DNA from: JAJDIA01 sp031555145
GTDB lineage: Bacteria > Bacteroidota > Bacteroidia > Bacteroidales > Tannerellaceae
Direction: 5' to 3'
DNA: 35,430 nt
Assembly (NCBI GenBank): GCA_031555145.1
Contig: JAVBUR010000117.1
Span: 1 to 35,430, forward strand
In this document: piece by piece, positions 1-7,916 of the stretch
How the letters are laid out: the number at the start of each line of letters is the position of its first letter
How positions within the stretch are numbered: position 1 is the stretch's first letter
Notes under the pieces: generated by a model
Database searches by the model: none
What the model was told of the DNA's origin: nothing
The model's input: the letters and a program-made list of their open reading frames with translations, nothing else
Program-made: the position numbers and the translations under genes

Positions 1-82
1 TTCATAGGGTGAAACTCCGAGTTCCAAACGGTGAAACAGGCAGTTTCAATAGGTGAAACAAACAGTTTCATCCTAATGAAAC
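1..82. repeat. 22-bp tandem array of alternating inverted half-sites (GTTTCA/TGAAAC)
   Basis: TGAAAC occurs at 10, 32, 54 and 77 (steps of 22, 22, 23). Its reverse complement GTTTCA occurs at 43 and 65, with a one-base variant GTTCCA at 21, so inverted hexamers alternate every 11 bp. The 5-bp spacers vary. The array begins at or before the window edge and ends about 160 bp before the GroES-like gene. There are no unique CRISPR-length spacers. Function is unknown; the helical-turn spacing suggests a repeated protein-binding site or an intergenic repeat element. Confidence 0.8.
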
Positions 83-243
83 TATTGCTGGTAGCTGTGT
101 CGTGGCAAATAGCTTCAGATTCGGACAGACTTGAAACTGAACGATCTTCAATACTGGGGAGATTTGCAACCATCTGCCTGCTACAGGTGCATCTCTGTAT
201 TCTATTTCCTATCTTTGCGTACGAAATCAAATCTGTCAGCAAT

Positions 244-627
244 ATGCAGTTATCCTTCGATCAAAAAGACATCGAGAAATTTCTGATGATAGGCGATAAA
301 GTCCTGATCAAGCCGAAAAACCCGCAGAGTCAGACCAAGTCGGGCCTCTACCTGCCGCCTTCCGTGCAGCAGGGCGAGAATATACAGGCGGGTTATATCG
401 TCAAAGCAGGCCCTGGTTATCCCCTTCCTTCGCAGGTGGAAGAACACGAGGTGTGGAAGAAGAAGACCGACGAAGTACACTACCTTCCCCTGCAATCGCA
501 TGAGGGAGACCTGGCGATCTACCTCCAGAGTGCGGCCTACGAGATCAAGTTCAACGACGAGGCCTACCTTATCGTTCCCCACTCAGCCATCCTGATGCTG
601 ATACGCGACGAAGGATTGTTTGAATAA
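244..627 (+). CDS. GroES-like co-chaperonin family protein
   Basis: A 127-residue protein with the Cpn10 fold signature. A GDKVLIKP strand lies at residues 17-24, a TKSGLYLPP segment at 31-39 sits where the GroES mobile loop would be, KAGPG is at 54-58, and a C-terminal EGDLAIYL...AYLIVPHSAILMLI part completes the barrel. Canonical GroES is about 95 residues; this one has an N-terminal extension and a charged insert near residues 65-80, so it resembles the longer GroES paralogue of Bacteroidales rather than the groEL partner, and no groEL is adjacent. The open frame continues upstream to 31, but that part runs through the tandem repeat, so the ATG at 244 is preferred. Partner and client are unknown. 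Confidence 0.7.
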   Translation: MQLSFDQKDIEKFLMIGDKVLIKPKNPQSQTKSGLYLPPSVQQGENIQAGYIVKAGPGYPLPSQVEEHEVWKKKTDEVHYLPLQSHEGDLAIYLQSAAYEIKFNDEAYLIVPHSAILMLIRDEGLFE

Positions 628-673
628 TCGTTTTTTCTTTGACAAAATATAAAGACACTACGTATAAATAGTG

Positions 674-681
674 TACATTTG
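674..681 (+). promoter_or_regulatory. Putative -7 promoter element of the nfnAB-namZ operon
   Basis: TACATTTG matches the Bacteroidetes -7 consensus TAnnTTTG exactly and lies 49 bp before the ATG at 731. No TTTG is found 19-21 bp further upstream, so the -33 element is weak or absent. Confidence 0.45.
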
Positions 682-730
682 TGACTTGTGAGAAAAAATA
701 CGTTACAAAGTAGCAATTATACACGAAGGA

Positions 731-1522
731 ATGAACAAAATTGTAAGCAAGGAATACTTCTCGGCCAATGTAGTCAAGCTGGAAGTCGAAGCGCCCCTGA
801 TCGCGCGCAGCCGCAAGGCCGGCCATTTCGTGATCGTGAAGGTGGGTGAAAAAGGTGAACGTATCCCGCTGACCATCGCCGGAGCGGATACCGTGAAAGG
901 AACCATTACGTTAGTGATACAGGCGCTCGGCTCTTCCTCCCGGAAGATTTGCGCGCTGAACGAAGGCGAGTATATCACCGACCTCGTCGGCCCGCTCGGA
1001 CAGGCTACCCATATCGAAAAGGTAGGCACTGTCGTATGCGCTGGTGGTGGCGTGGGTGTGGCTCCGCTGATGCCGATCGTCGAAGCCTTCCATAAGGCAG
1101 GTAACCGCGTGATCGTCGTACTGGCCGCCCGCACGAAAGACCTGATCATCCTCGAAGACCAGATGCGCGCCAACTCCTCGGAAGTGATTATCATGACCGA
1201 CGACGGCTCGTCCGGTACCAAAGGCCTTGTGACCAACGGTGTAGAAAGCGTCATCAACCGCGAACAGGTAGACCTTTGTGTCACCATTGGTCCGGCCATC
1301 ATGATGAAATTTGTATCCGCGCTGACAAAGAAATATAATGTACCAACGGTCGCCTCCCTGAACACCATCATGGTAGACGGTACCGGTATGTGCGGCGCCT
1401 GCCGTGTGACGGTTGGCGGCAAGACGAAGTTCGTCTGCGTGGACGGCCCCGAATTCGACGCCCACCAGGTGGATTTCGACGAGATGATCATGCGCCTTGG
1501 CGCCTATAAGGACGTAAAATAA
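731..1522 (+). CDS. nfnA: NfnA/SudB-type FAD/NAD-binding [2Fe-2S] subunit (ferredoxin:NADP oxidoreductase)
   Basis: A 263-residue homologue of the dihydroorotate dehydrogenase electron-transfer subunit (PyrK) and of NfnA/SudB. The FAD-binding signature RIPLT is at residues 44-48 and the nucleotide-binding GGGVG at 106-110. The iron-sulfur motif near the C-terminus has C221, C224 and C236, with D216 where PyrK has its first cysteine. An Asp ligand is a known trait of NfnA, which supports NfnA over PyrK. The gene is followed 12 bp later by the large subunit. The pair is expected to couple NADH, NADPH and ferredoxin redox pools in the cytoplasm. True electron bifurcation is inferred from the family and cannot be proved from sequence. 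Confidence 0.85.
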   Translation: MNKIVSKEYFSANVVKLEVEAPLIARSRKAGHFVIVKVGEKGERIPLTIAGADTVKGTITLVIQALGSSSRKICALNEGEYITDLVGPLGQATHIEKVGTVVCAGGGVGVAPLMPIVEAFHKAGNRVIVVLAARTKDLIILEDQMRANSSEVIIMTDDGSSGTKGLVTNGVESVINREQVDLCVTIGPAIMMKFVSALTKKYNVPTVASLNTIMVDGTGMCGACRVTVGGKTKFVCVDGPEFDAHQVDFDEMIMRLGAYKDVK

Positions 1523-1534
1523 TAATCCCCACAG

Positions 1535-3019
1535 ATGGAAGCACCCATGACAACAAATGAACTAATCGCCGCACGCCGCTCCGAACCCTGGCGGGAAGAG
1601 TTGCGCAAGCGCATGAAAAATAAAGAACGCACGGACATTCCCCGTGTACACATGAACGAACTCGATGCCACGTACCGTAGCCGCGTCCGTAACGAAGAAG
1701 TCAACCTCGGCCTCAACGCCGAACAAGCGATGCAGGAAGCCAAGCGCTGCCTCGACTGCCCGAACCCGACCTGTATGAACGGTTGCCCGGTCAGCATCAA
1801 TATCCCCAGCTTTGTGAAGCATATCGAAGTCGGTGAATTCCTCAACGCTGCCAAGGTGCTGAAGGAAACGAGCGCCCTGCCTGCTGTCTGCGGACGTGTA
1901 TGTCCGCAGGAAAAACAGTGCGAGCGCGAATGCATCCACCTGAAGATGAAGAAGGAACCGGTCGCTATCGGTCACCTCGAACGCTTTGCCGCCGACTATG
2001 AACGCGAAAGCGGACAGATATCCGTCCCCGAAGTCGCCGCACCCAACGGCGTGAAGGTGGCCGTTGTCGGTTCAGGCCCTGCCGGACTTTCTTTCGCAGG
2101 CGATATGGTGAAGATGGGCTACGACGTGACCGTCTTCGAGGCCCTCCACGAGATCGGCGGCGTATTGAAATACGGCATCCCCGAATTCCGCCTCCCGAAC
2201 AAGATCGTGGATGTGGAGATCGACGGGCTGCGACGGATGGGCGTCAAGTTTATCTCCAACTGCATCGTCGGCAAGACGATCAGCTATGACGACCTCCATA
2301 CGGATGGCTTCCAGGGTATCTTCGTCGCCAGTGGCGCCGGTCTGCCTAACTTTATGAATATCCCGGGCGAGAACCTCGTCGGTGTCATGTCGTCGAACGA
2401 ATACCTCACACGCGTCAACCTCATGGATGCCGCCAACCCCGAAAGCGATACCCCCGTTTGGATGGGCGACAAGATCGCCGTCATCGGTGGTGGTAATACG
2501 GCAATGGACTCTGTCCGTACCGCCCGCCGCCTGGGTTCGAGCCGTGCCATGATCGTCTATCGCCGCAGTGAGGAGGAAATGCCCGCCCGTATCGAAGAGG
2601 TGAAGCACGCCAAGGAAGAAGGAATCGAATTCCTGACGCTCCATAATCCCATCGAATACATCGGCGACGAAAACGGACGTGTCCGTCAGATGCGCCTACA
2701 GAAGATGATGCTCGGTGAGCCGGATGCTTCCGGACGCCGTAGCCCGGTGCCCATCGAAGGGGCGATCGAAACGATCGATGTGGACGGTGTGATCGTCAGT
2801 GTCGGTGTATCGCCGAACCCGCTTATCCCGAGTGCCTTCCAGGGACTCGAAGTGAGCCGTTGGGGAACGATCATCGTCAACCAGGATACCATGCAGTCGG
2901 CTTTGCCCGATGTGTATGCCGGAGGCGACATCGTGCGCGGAGGGGCTACCGTGATCCTCGCCATGGGTGACGGACGCAAAGCCGCCGCCGCCATGCACGC
3001 CCGTTTGCAGGAACACTAA
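1535..3019 (+). CDS. nfnB: NfnB/SudA-type large subunit (glutamate synthase small-subunit-like flavoprotein)
   Basis: A 494-residue protein usually annotated as homotetrameric NADPH glutamate synthase GltA. The N-terminus has two [4Fe-4S] cysteine groups: C72, C75, C80, C84 and C119, C123, C129, C133. An FAD-binding GSGPAG follows at 179-184 and an NAD(P)-binding GGGNTAMD at 318-325; the end carries the usual YAGGDIVRGGATVILAMGDG flavin motif. No glutamate synthase large subunit is nearby and the partner upstream is NfnA-like, so an Nfn-type transhydrogenase is the better reading. The ATG at 1550 (MTTNEL) is an equally plausible start five codons in. The namZ gene starts 12 bp after the stop, indicating one operon. 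Confidence 0.87.
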   Translation: MEAPMTTNELIAARRSEPWREELRKRMKNKERTDIPRVHMNELDATYRSRVRNEEVNLGLNAEQAMQEAKRCLDCPNPTCMNGCPVSINIPSFVKHIEVGEFLNAAKVLKETSALPAVCGRVCPQEKQCERECIHLKMKKEPVAIGHLERFAADYERESGQISVPEVAAPNGVKVAVVGSGPAGLSFAGDMVKMGYDVTVFEALHEIGGVLKYGIPEFRLPNKIVDVEIDGLRRMGVKFISNCIVGKTISYDDLHTDGFQGIFVASGAGLPNFMNIPGENLVGVMSSNEYLTRVNLMDAANPESDTPVWMGDKIAVIGGGNTAMDSVRTARRLGSSRAMIVYRRSEEEMPARIEEVKHAKEEGIEFLTLHNPIEYIGDENGRVRQMRLQKMMLGEPDASGRRSPVPIEGAIETIDVDGVIVSVGVSPNPLIPSAFQGLEVSRWGTIIVNQDTMQSALPDVYAGGDIVRGGATVILAMGDGRKAAAAMHARLQEH

Positions 3020-3031
3020 TAACACAACCAT

Positions 3032-4222
3032 ATGAAACGACACAAGGGACTATACCTCGTATTTCTCCTCTTGTTGATGGTAGCTGCCATGCCGGAGGCT
3101 TTTGCACAAAAGCCCCGGCTGCGATTGGGAGCCGAGCGGCTCGATGTCATCACGCAACTCACCGACGGCAAGCGCGTAGCCCTGGTAGTAAACCAGACCT
3201 CTATCCTTGAAGACCGGAACATCCATCTGCTCGACGCCCTCGTGGCCGAACGTGTGGATATCCGTAAGATTCTCGCGCCCGAACACGGCTTCCGCGGAAC
3301 GGCCGACGCCGGCGAACTGGTGAAAGATACCCGCGACCAACGTACCGGTATCCCCATCGTCTCCATCTACGGCAAGTCGCGTAAGGTCTCGCCTGAGATG
3401 CTGGCTGATGTCGATGTGGTCATCTTCGATATCCAGGACGTGGGCGCCCGCTTCTATACCTATATCAGCACCATGCATTATGTGATGGAAGCCTGTGCGG
3501 CGAACAACAAGGAATGTATCGTGCTCGACCGCCCGAACCCGAACGACTTCGTCGACGGGCCGATGATGCGCCCGGGCTTCGAATCGTTTGTCGGTATGCA
3601 TCATATCCCGGTGTTGCACGGCCTGACAGTCGGTGAACTCGCCCGCATGATCAACGGCGAAGGTTGGCTTACCTCCACGCCCGGCACCTGCCGCCTCGAA
3701 GTGGTGGCGATGGAGAACTGGAAACACGGTGACCCCTACTGGCTGCCTGTCAAGCCCTCGCCCAACCTGCCCAACGACCAGTCGATCCGCCTGTACGCTT
3801 CGCTCTGCCTGTTTGAGGCGACGAACGTGAGCATCGGCCGGGGAACCTACTTCCCCTTCCAGGTGATCGGTGCGCCGGATGCGAAATATGGCACCTTCCG
3901 CTTCACGCCTGTCTCCCTGCCGGGCTTCGATACCAACCCGCTGCAGAAGAACAAGGAATGCTATGGGGTAGACCTGCGTGAACAGCCGTTCGAAGGCGGT
4001 TTTACACTCCGCTTCTTCCTCGAATTCTACGCGAAAGCAGGCAAAGACCAGGCCTTCTTTTTCTCGCGCCCTGGCTGGTTCGACACGCTGACCGGATCGA
4101 AGGAAACTCGTACGCAGATCATCCGCGGTATGTCGGAAGATGAGATCCGAGCCTCCTGGCAGAAAGACCTCGACGCCTACAAGGCCATGCGGAAGAAGTA
4201 CTTGCTGTATAAGGATTATTGA
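3032..4222 (+). CDS. namZ: Secreted exo-beta-N-acetylmuramidase, DUF1343/GH171 (NamZ)
   Basis: A 396-residue DUF1343 protein. The first 26 residues are a Sec signal peptide with an AFA|Q cleavage site and no lipobox cysteine, so it is probably periplasmic. The family-typical VNQTS (53-57), APEHGFRG (82-89, with the conserved E84-H85 pair), FDIQDVGARFYTY (132-144) and DRPNPN (166-171) blocks are intact and the length is normal. NamZ enzymes release MurNAc from the non-reducing ends of peptidoglycan fragments. It follows nfnB by 12 bp and probably shares its transcript, an unexpected pairing of cell-wall recycling with redox metabolism. A long hairpin lies 24 bp after the stop. Confidence 0.88.
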   Translation: MKRHKGLYLVFLLLLMVAAMPEAFAQKPRLRLGAERLDVITQLTDGKRVALVVNQTSILEDRNIHLLDALVAERVDIRKILAPEHGFRGTADAGELVKDTRDQRTGIPIVSIYGKSRKVSPEMLADVDVVIFDIQDVGARFYTYISTMHYVMEACAANNKECIVLDRPNPNDFVDGPMMRPGFESFVGMHHIPVLHGLTVGELARMINGEGWLTSTPGTCRLEVVAMENWKHGDPYWLPVKPSPNLPNDQSIRLYASLCLFEATNVSIGRGTYFPFQVIGAPDAKYGTFRFTPVSLPGFDTNPLQKNKECYGVDLREQPFEGGFTLRFFLEFYAKAGKDQAFFFSRPGWFDTLTGSKETRTQIIRGMSEDEIRASWQKDLDAYKAMRKKYLLYKDY

Positions 4223-4246
4223 ACCGAAGCTTTCTTCATCCGTCTC

Positions 4247-4319
4247 ATACCGCTTGCGTTAAGGAGCGCTTTGCGCGACGATTCCCCTCTTGCAAAGCGC
4301 TCCTTAGCGTAAGCGGTAT
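4247..4319. repeat. Large intergenic inverted repeat (28-bp arms)
   Basis: Arms at 4247-4274 and 4292-4319 pair over 28 bp with two mismatches, both tolerated as G-U pairs in RNA, around a 17-nt loop. No T-tract follows (the downstream sequence is ataagcattaata), so it is not a textbook Rho-independent terminator, although it may end the nfnAB-namZ transcript. Part of the left arm plus the loop (4252-4258 and 4281-4293) recurs as one contiguous 20-bp stretch at 35201-35220, which suggests a dispersed repeat. Confidence 0.85.
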
Positions 4320-4409
4320 AAGCATTAATAATAAACATATAAATTAAGAACAAACAAATGAGTCCTTTCTATAGGGCAACTATTTACTAATAATTTAAAC
4401 GAATTTCAA

Positions 4410-6455
4410 ATGAGAAAAGAAAGACCGTGCCAGCCAGGCGCTGTCCGTTTCCGCCGTTTCATGCGGAAAGGGTATGCGGCGTTCCGGAGCCTGCACCGAG
4501 TAGTCAACATTGGCGTCGTCGCTATCGGCGTGTTGAGTTTTGCCTTACCTGATTCGGCTAACGGGCAGCAGATGATCCGCCAGGCGGAAGCCCAGGAAGA
4601 GACGCCTATCGAGTTGGATGAGCTTGAGGTGACCGCCTCCCGTGCCCCGATCGCCCTCAACCAGGCGGCGAAGATCGTGACCGTAATTACCGCTCCCGAG
4701 ATTGCGTCGTCGCCTGTTACCAGTATCCAGGAACTATTAGCTTACGCCGCCGGCGTCGATGTACGGCAGCGCGGAGCGGGGGGAACCCAATCCGACATCT
4801 CCATCCGTGGAGGCACCTTCGACCAGATTGCCGTACTGCTCAACGGCGTCAATCTCTCCAACCCACAGACCGGACACTATAGCTTCGACCTTCCGGTCAA
4901 CCTCTCCGACATCGAACGTATCGAAATCCTTTCCGGCCCCTCTTCGCGCATCTTCGGCGCATCTGCCTTTGCCGGAGCCATCAACATCATCACAAAAACA
5001 GCCACGTCCAACAGCTTCTCGACCGACAACTACGCCGGGATGTATGAGACCTGGAAGGTGGAAGCCGGCCTCGATCAGGCGTCGTCGCACTTCCACCAGC
5101 GTCTGTCGGCAGGCTATGCCTCGTCGGGCGGTTACCGGCCGAATACCGGCTACCGGCAGTTGAACGCCTTCTGGCAATCGGAGGTACCGACTTCCTCGGG
5201 CGACTTCCGCTTCCAGGCCGGCTATAACGACAAGGCGTACGGGGCGAACAGTTTCTACTCGGCTGCCTATCCCAGTCAGTACGACCATACGCGCCGTTTC
5301 TTCCTCTCGGCCGGTGGAGAGACGAAGGGACGCATCCGCCTGATCCCACGGGTCTATTGGACACGCCACTTCGACAACTACGAGCTGATCCGCCACGAAG
5401 ACAAGGGGCACAACTACCACGAGACCGAAGTCTATGGCGTCACCCTCAATGCTGTCGCCGATTGGCTGGCGGGACGTACGACGGCGGGCATGGAGTTCCG
5501 CAGCGAAGGCGTCCGCAGCAACGTGCTCGGCCTGCCGATGCCGGCTCCCATCGACGTGCCTTTTACCGACGGTGCCCAGTACCTGAAGAGCTATCAGCGT
5601 ACGAACGTCAGCTACTTCCTCGAGCACAACGTCCTGCTCCAACGCTTTACGTTGTCGGTGGGTGTATTGGCGAACTACGTTTCCACACTTAACCAGGGCA
5701 TGCGTTTCTACCCCGGTATCGATGCCTCGTACCGCATATTAGATAATGTACGCGTATACGGCAGTTGGAACAAGGCGCTGCGCATGCCTACCTTCACCGA
5801 CCTCTTTTATGAAAGTCCGGTGATCCTGGGGAATCCCAACCTACGCCCCGAAGAGAGCGAAGCCTTCGAAGCAGGCATTAAATACGCCAACCATTTCCTC
5901 CGCGGTCATGTAGCCGGCTTCTATCGCAAGGGTACGGACATGATCGACTGGGTCAAGAAGCGCCCGGAGGATGTATGGGAAAGCCGGAACCTGACCAGTG
6001 TCGATAACCTCGGCGTCGAGACTGCTCTCACCCTGTTGCCTCGCGAGTTGGCAGGTGACCGTTTCTTCGTCGAACGCCTCACGCTCGGCTACGCTTATAT
6101 CCATCAAAACAAGGACAGCGAGGACTGGATCTCCAACTACGCCCTCGAATACCTCCGGCATAAGTTCACCGCCCGGCTCGACCACCGAATCTGGCGCTAT
6201 CTTACCGCCACCTGGCAGATGCGTTGGCAGGATCGCGTCGGTGGTTATACCCGGTATGAAAATGGGCAAAAGGCGGATGAAGTTCCTTATGAACCGTATG
6301 CCGTGACTGATCTCCGGATCAACTGGCAGCGCCGGAAGCTTACAGTATATGCCGAAGTAAACAACCTGTTTGATGTCGGATATTATGACCTCGGCAATAT
6401 TCCGCAGCCGGGTATTTGTGTCCTGGCGGGCTTCAGTTATAAACTTTCATGGTAG
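4410..6455 (+). CDS. TonB-dependent outer-membrane receptor, BtuB/vitamin-receptor-like
   Basis: A 681-residue TonB-dependent receptor without the carboxypeptidase-like N-terminal domain of SusC. After an N-terminal export region with a hydrophobic stretch at about 32-50, a TonB-box-like IELDELEVTASR (67-78) precedes the plug, which carries IRGGTFDQIAVLLNGVNLSNPQTGHYSFDLP and ERIEILSGPSSRIFGASAFAGAINIITK. The rest is a 22-strand-type barrel with an NLFDVGYYDLGNIPQPG motif and a C-terminal aromatic W. The signal region is unusually long from the first ATG; the ATG at 4461 (MRKGYAAF) is an alternative start. Size and plug resemble cobalamin or small-ligand receptors, but no cobalamin riboswitch is recognisable upstream and no transport genes adjoin, so the ligand is unknown. 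Confidence 0.85.
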   Translation: MRKERPCQPGAVRFRRFMRKGYAAFRSLHRVVNIGVVAIGVLSFALPDSANGQQMIRQAEAQEETPIELDELEVTASRAPIALNQAAKIVTVITAPEIASSPVTSIQELLAYAAGVDVRQRGAGGTQSDISIRGGTFDQIAVLLNGVNLSNPQTGHYSFDLPVNLSDIERIEILSGPSSRIFGASAFAGAINIITKTATSNSFSTDNYAGMYETWKVEAGLDQASSHFHQRLSAGYASSGGYRPNTGYRQLNAFWQSEVPTSSGDFRFQAGYNDKAYGANSFYSAAYPSQYDHTRRFFLSAGGETKGRIRLIPRVYWTRHFDNYELIRHEDKGHNYHETEVYGVTLNAVADWLAGRTTAGMEFRSEGVRSNVLGLPMPAPIDVPFTDGAQYLKSYQRTNVSYFLEHNVLLQRFTLSVGVLANYVSTLNQGMRFYPGIDASYRILDNVRVYGSWNKALRMPTFTDLFYESPVILGNPNLRPEESEAFEAGIKYANHFLRGHVAGFYRKGTDMIDWVKKRPEDVWESRNLTSVDNLGVETALTLLPRELAGDRFFVERLTLGYAYIHQNKDSEDWISNYALEYLRHKFTARLDHRIWRYLTATWQMRWQDRVGGYTRYENGQKADEVPYEPYAVTDLRINWQRRKLTVYAEVNNLFDVGYYDLGNIPQPGICVLAGFSYKLSW

Positions 6456-6541
6456 GTAAATCTATCAGGTAAAGTACTGATTCGTAAAACTGTTGCAGAT
6501 ATGGCACAGATTGTAATTTTGATACATGTCAAACCGTAAAT

Positions 6542-6578
6542 ATTGTGTTTTTGGAACACGGAATTGTGTTTTTGGAAC
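6542..6578 (+). repeat. Pair of 16-bp direct repeats with 21-bp period
   Basis: ATTGTGTTTTTGGAAC occurs at 6542-6557 and again, identical, at 6563-6578. The period is 21 bp, two helical turns, and the second copy ends 21 bp before a -7 element match. This arrangement resembles paired half-sites of an AraC-family activator, but the sequence differs from the susC candidate operator. Confidence 0.75.
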
Positions 6579-6599
6579 GCGAGATTACTGTTCGGTTAC

Positions 6600-6607
6600 T
6601 ACTTTTG
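6600..6607 (+). promoter_or_regulatory. Putative -7 promoter element for the GLUG-repeat gene
   Basis: TACTTTTG fits TAnnTTTG and lies downstream of the 21-bp-period direct repeats. It would give a leader of about 125 nt before the ATG at 6738. No -33 TTTG at 19-21 bp spacing is present, which fits an activator-dependent promoter but is weak evidence alone. Confidence 0.3.
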
Positions 6608-6737
6608 TTCGCGGATAGATGTTCGCACTCACATATTGCTCTCATTGAAAAGTGCCTGATTTGATGTCTTGTTGTGAGCAAGATGATAGGAATACCTATG
6701 AAGTAACACCATGTATTATAACAGTAATCTATACCAT

Positions 6738-7913
6738 ATGAAATTTGCAACATATTTCGTCGTATTCCTGTTCACCGCCGTAACAGGGAGTGCAGAAAAT
6801 GCCTACAACTGGTTTGACTCCAACCACAAGGCAAACAGTAAATTTACCATATCCTCAGCCGCCCAACTGGCCGAATTGGCGCATATCGTCAATGGTACAT
6901 CAACCCGGTTTGGGAAGCATGATTTCAAAGGCGATACCATTGTTCTCGGCAATGGTATCGACCTTGCCGGCTGGCTCAGTGAAAATACCGACCAGCATCG
7001 GGGTTGGATGCCGATCGGCCTCGGCCGGGATGCCAAAAAGACGGATATCTTCAACGGCACGTTCGACGGCCAAGGGCATACGATCTCCGGTCTCTGGATC
7101 AACCGCAGCATCGAAGATAATATCGGACTGTTCGGCTATATCGGTTGCTTTTCCATGATACATGACCTGATGGTTACCGTCGATACCGATCAGGGAGGTG
7201 TGAATGGTTTTCAGGCCGTAGGTGGATTGACGGGGAATAATATGGGCAAGATTGTCCGTTGTGCTGCCATTCCGGTATGGGCTTCCTCCGAACAGGCGAT
7301 GGTCACGGGTGTCCTTGGTGCCGGTGGATTAGTAGGCTACAATATCTGTGGATCTCTTTTCGACAGCTATGCTTCGGGTGTGGTGATGGGTGTCAACAGC
7401 CTCGGCGGATTGGTAGGGGGTAATGAATATGAGTGTACCCTCTTCAACTGTTATGCTACCGGTGCGATTATCGGCCGACGGATAGGTGAACTGGCTCCGA
7501 CAGCCCAAATGGACGAGGGTTATATTGGCGGATTAGCTGGCTATAACGCCGGCAGGTTCGGTTGCTGCTATGCCGAAGGAGTAGTCACCGGCACACAGAC
7601 CGGTATCTATATCGGTAGCCTGATCGGAGAGGATGTGCATGATGTCTCCGGCAATCTCTTCCCGCCGGACGGGAAGATATACGCCACCCTCGATATTCCC
7701 GACATCAGCCCCTTGAGTATTCTGTTCGAGCCCAAGCCTGCTGCCAAGTTCGAATGGGCGATTACACTGCCGGAAACCGTTCCCCAATCAACACAAATCC
7801 CCATAATCGGTGATCCCGGCAAAATCGCGCCGGCAATCAACCAACTATGGGGAAATGTCCGAAACTCAACCGTTAAATATTACGGTCAGTTCCGGGGATT
7901 CCTTAAACTGTAA
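6738..7913 (+). CDS. Secreted GLUG-repeat protein of unknown function
   Basis: A 391-residue protein starting with a Sec signal peptide (about 1-19, cleavage near GSA|E). The mature part carries glycine-rich GLUG-type repeats (family PF07581): AVGGLTGNN near 160, GAGGLVGYN near 194, SLGGLVGGN near 221 and YIGGLAGYN near 262, each followed by a C/Y-containing strand such as FDSYASGVV or FNCYATGAI. The region before them (about 40-150) has a parallel beta-helix look, including GTFDGQGHTISGLWI. Such repeats occur in adhesins and in the IgA-protease family, but no peptidase motif is seen here. The start at 6738 is chosen because the signal peptide begins there; an ATG at 6711 adds nine unlikely residues. 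The stop lies 3 bp from the stop of the convergent gene. Confidence 0.75.
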   Translation: MKFATYFVVFLFTAVTGSAENAYNWFDSNHKANSKFTISSAAQLAELAHIVNGTSTRFGKHDFKGDTIVLGNGIDLAGWLSENTDQHRGWMPIGLGRDAKKTDIFNGTFDGQGHTISGLWINRSIEDNIGLFGYIGCFSMIHDLMVTVDTDQGGVNGFQAVGGLTGNNMGKIVRCAAIPVWASSEQAMVTGVLGAGGLVGYNICGSLFDSYASGVVMGVNSLGGLVGGNEYECTLFNCYATGAIIGRRIGELAPTAQMDEGYIGGLAGYNAGRFGCCYAEGVVTGTQTGIYIGSLIGEDVHDVSGNLFPPDGKIYATLDIPDISPLSILFEPKPAAKFEWAITLPETVPQSTQIPIIGDPGKIAPAINQLWGNVRNSTVKYYGQFRGFLKL

Positions 7914-7916
7914 CGT

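Larger units (their letters stand above)
6456..6737. other. Intergenic region before the GLUG-repeat gene
   Basis: This 282-bp AT-rich stretch contains no convincing gene. It holds the two 16-bp direct repeats at 6542-6578 and a TAnnTTTG match at 6600-6607, described separately. No terminator hairpin for the upstream receptor gene is evident. Confidence 0.6.

Noticed and set aside
31..243. N-terminal extension of the GroES-like gene from an upstream ATG
   Set aside because: It would translate the tandem repeat and add 71 residues with no Cpn10 similarity; the conserved fold begins at the ATG at 244.
1535..3019. Genuine glutamate synthase small subunit
   Set aside because: No large subunit gene is adjacent and the upstream partner has the NfnA-type Asp/Cys3 cluster motif, so an Nfn/Sud complex is more likely. 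The two families are hard to separate by this subunit alone.
4320..4409. Cobalamin riboswitch before the BtuB-like receptor
   Set aside because: The upstream sequence is short and AT-rich, and the hairpin at 4247-4319 does not resemble the B12-box architecture.
4737..5642. 301-codon minus-strand open frame inside the TonB-dependent receptor gene
   Set aside because: The plus-strand receptor has continuous plug and barrel motifs. The antisense frame is a by-product of high GC and biased codons.
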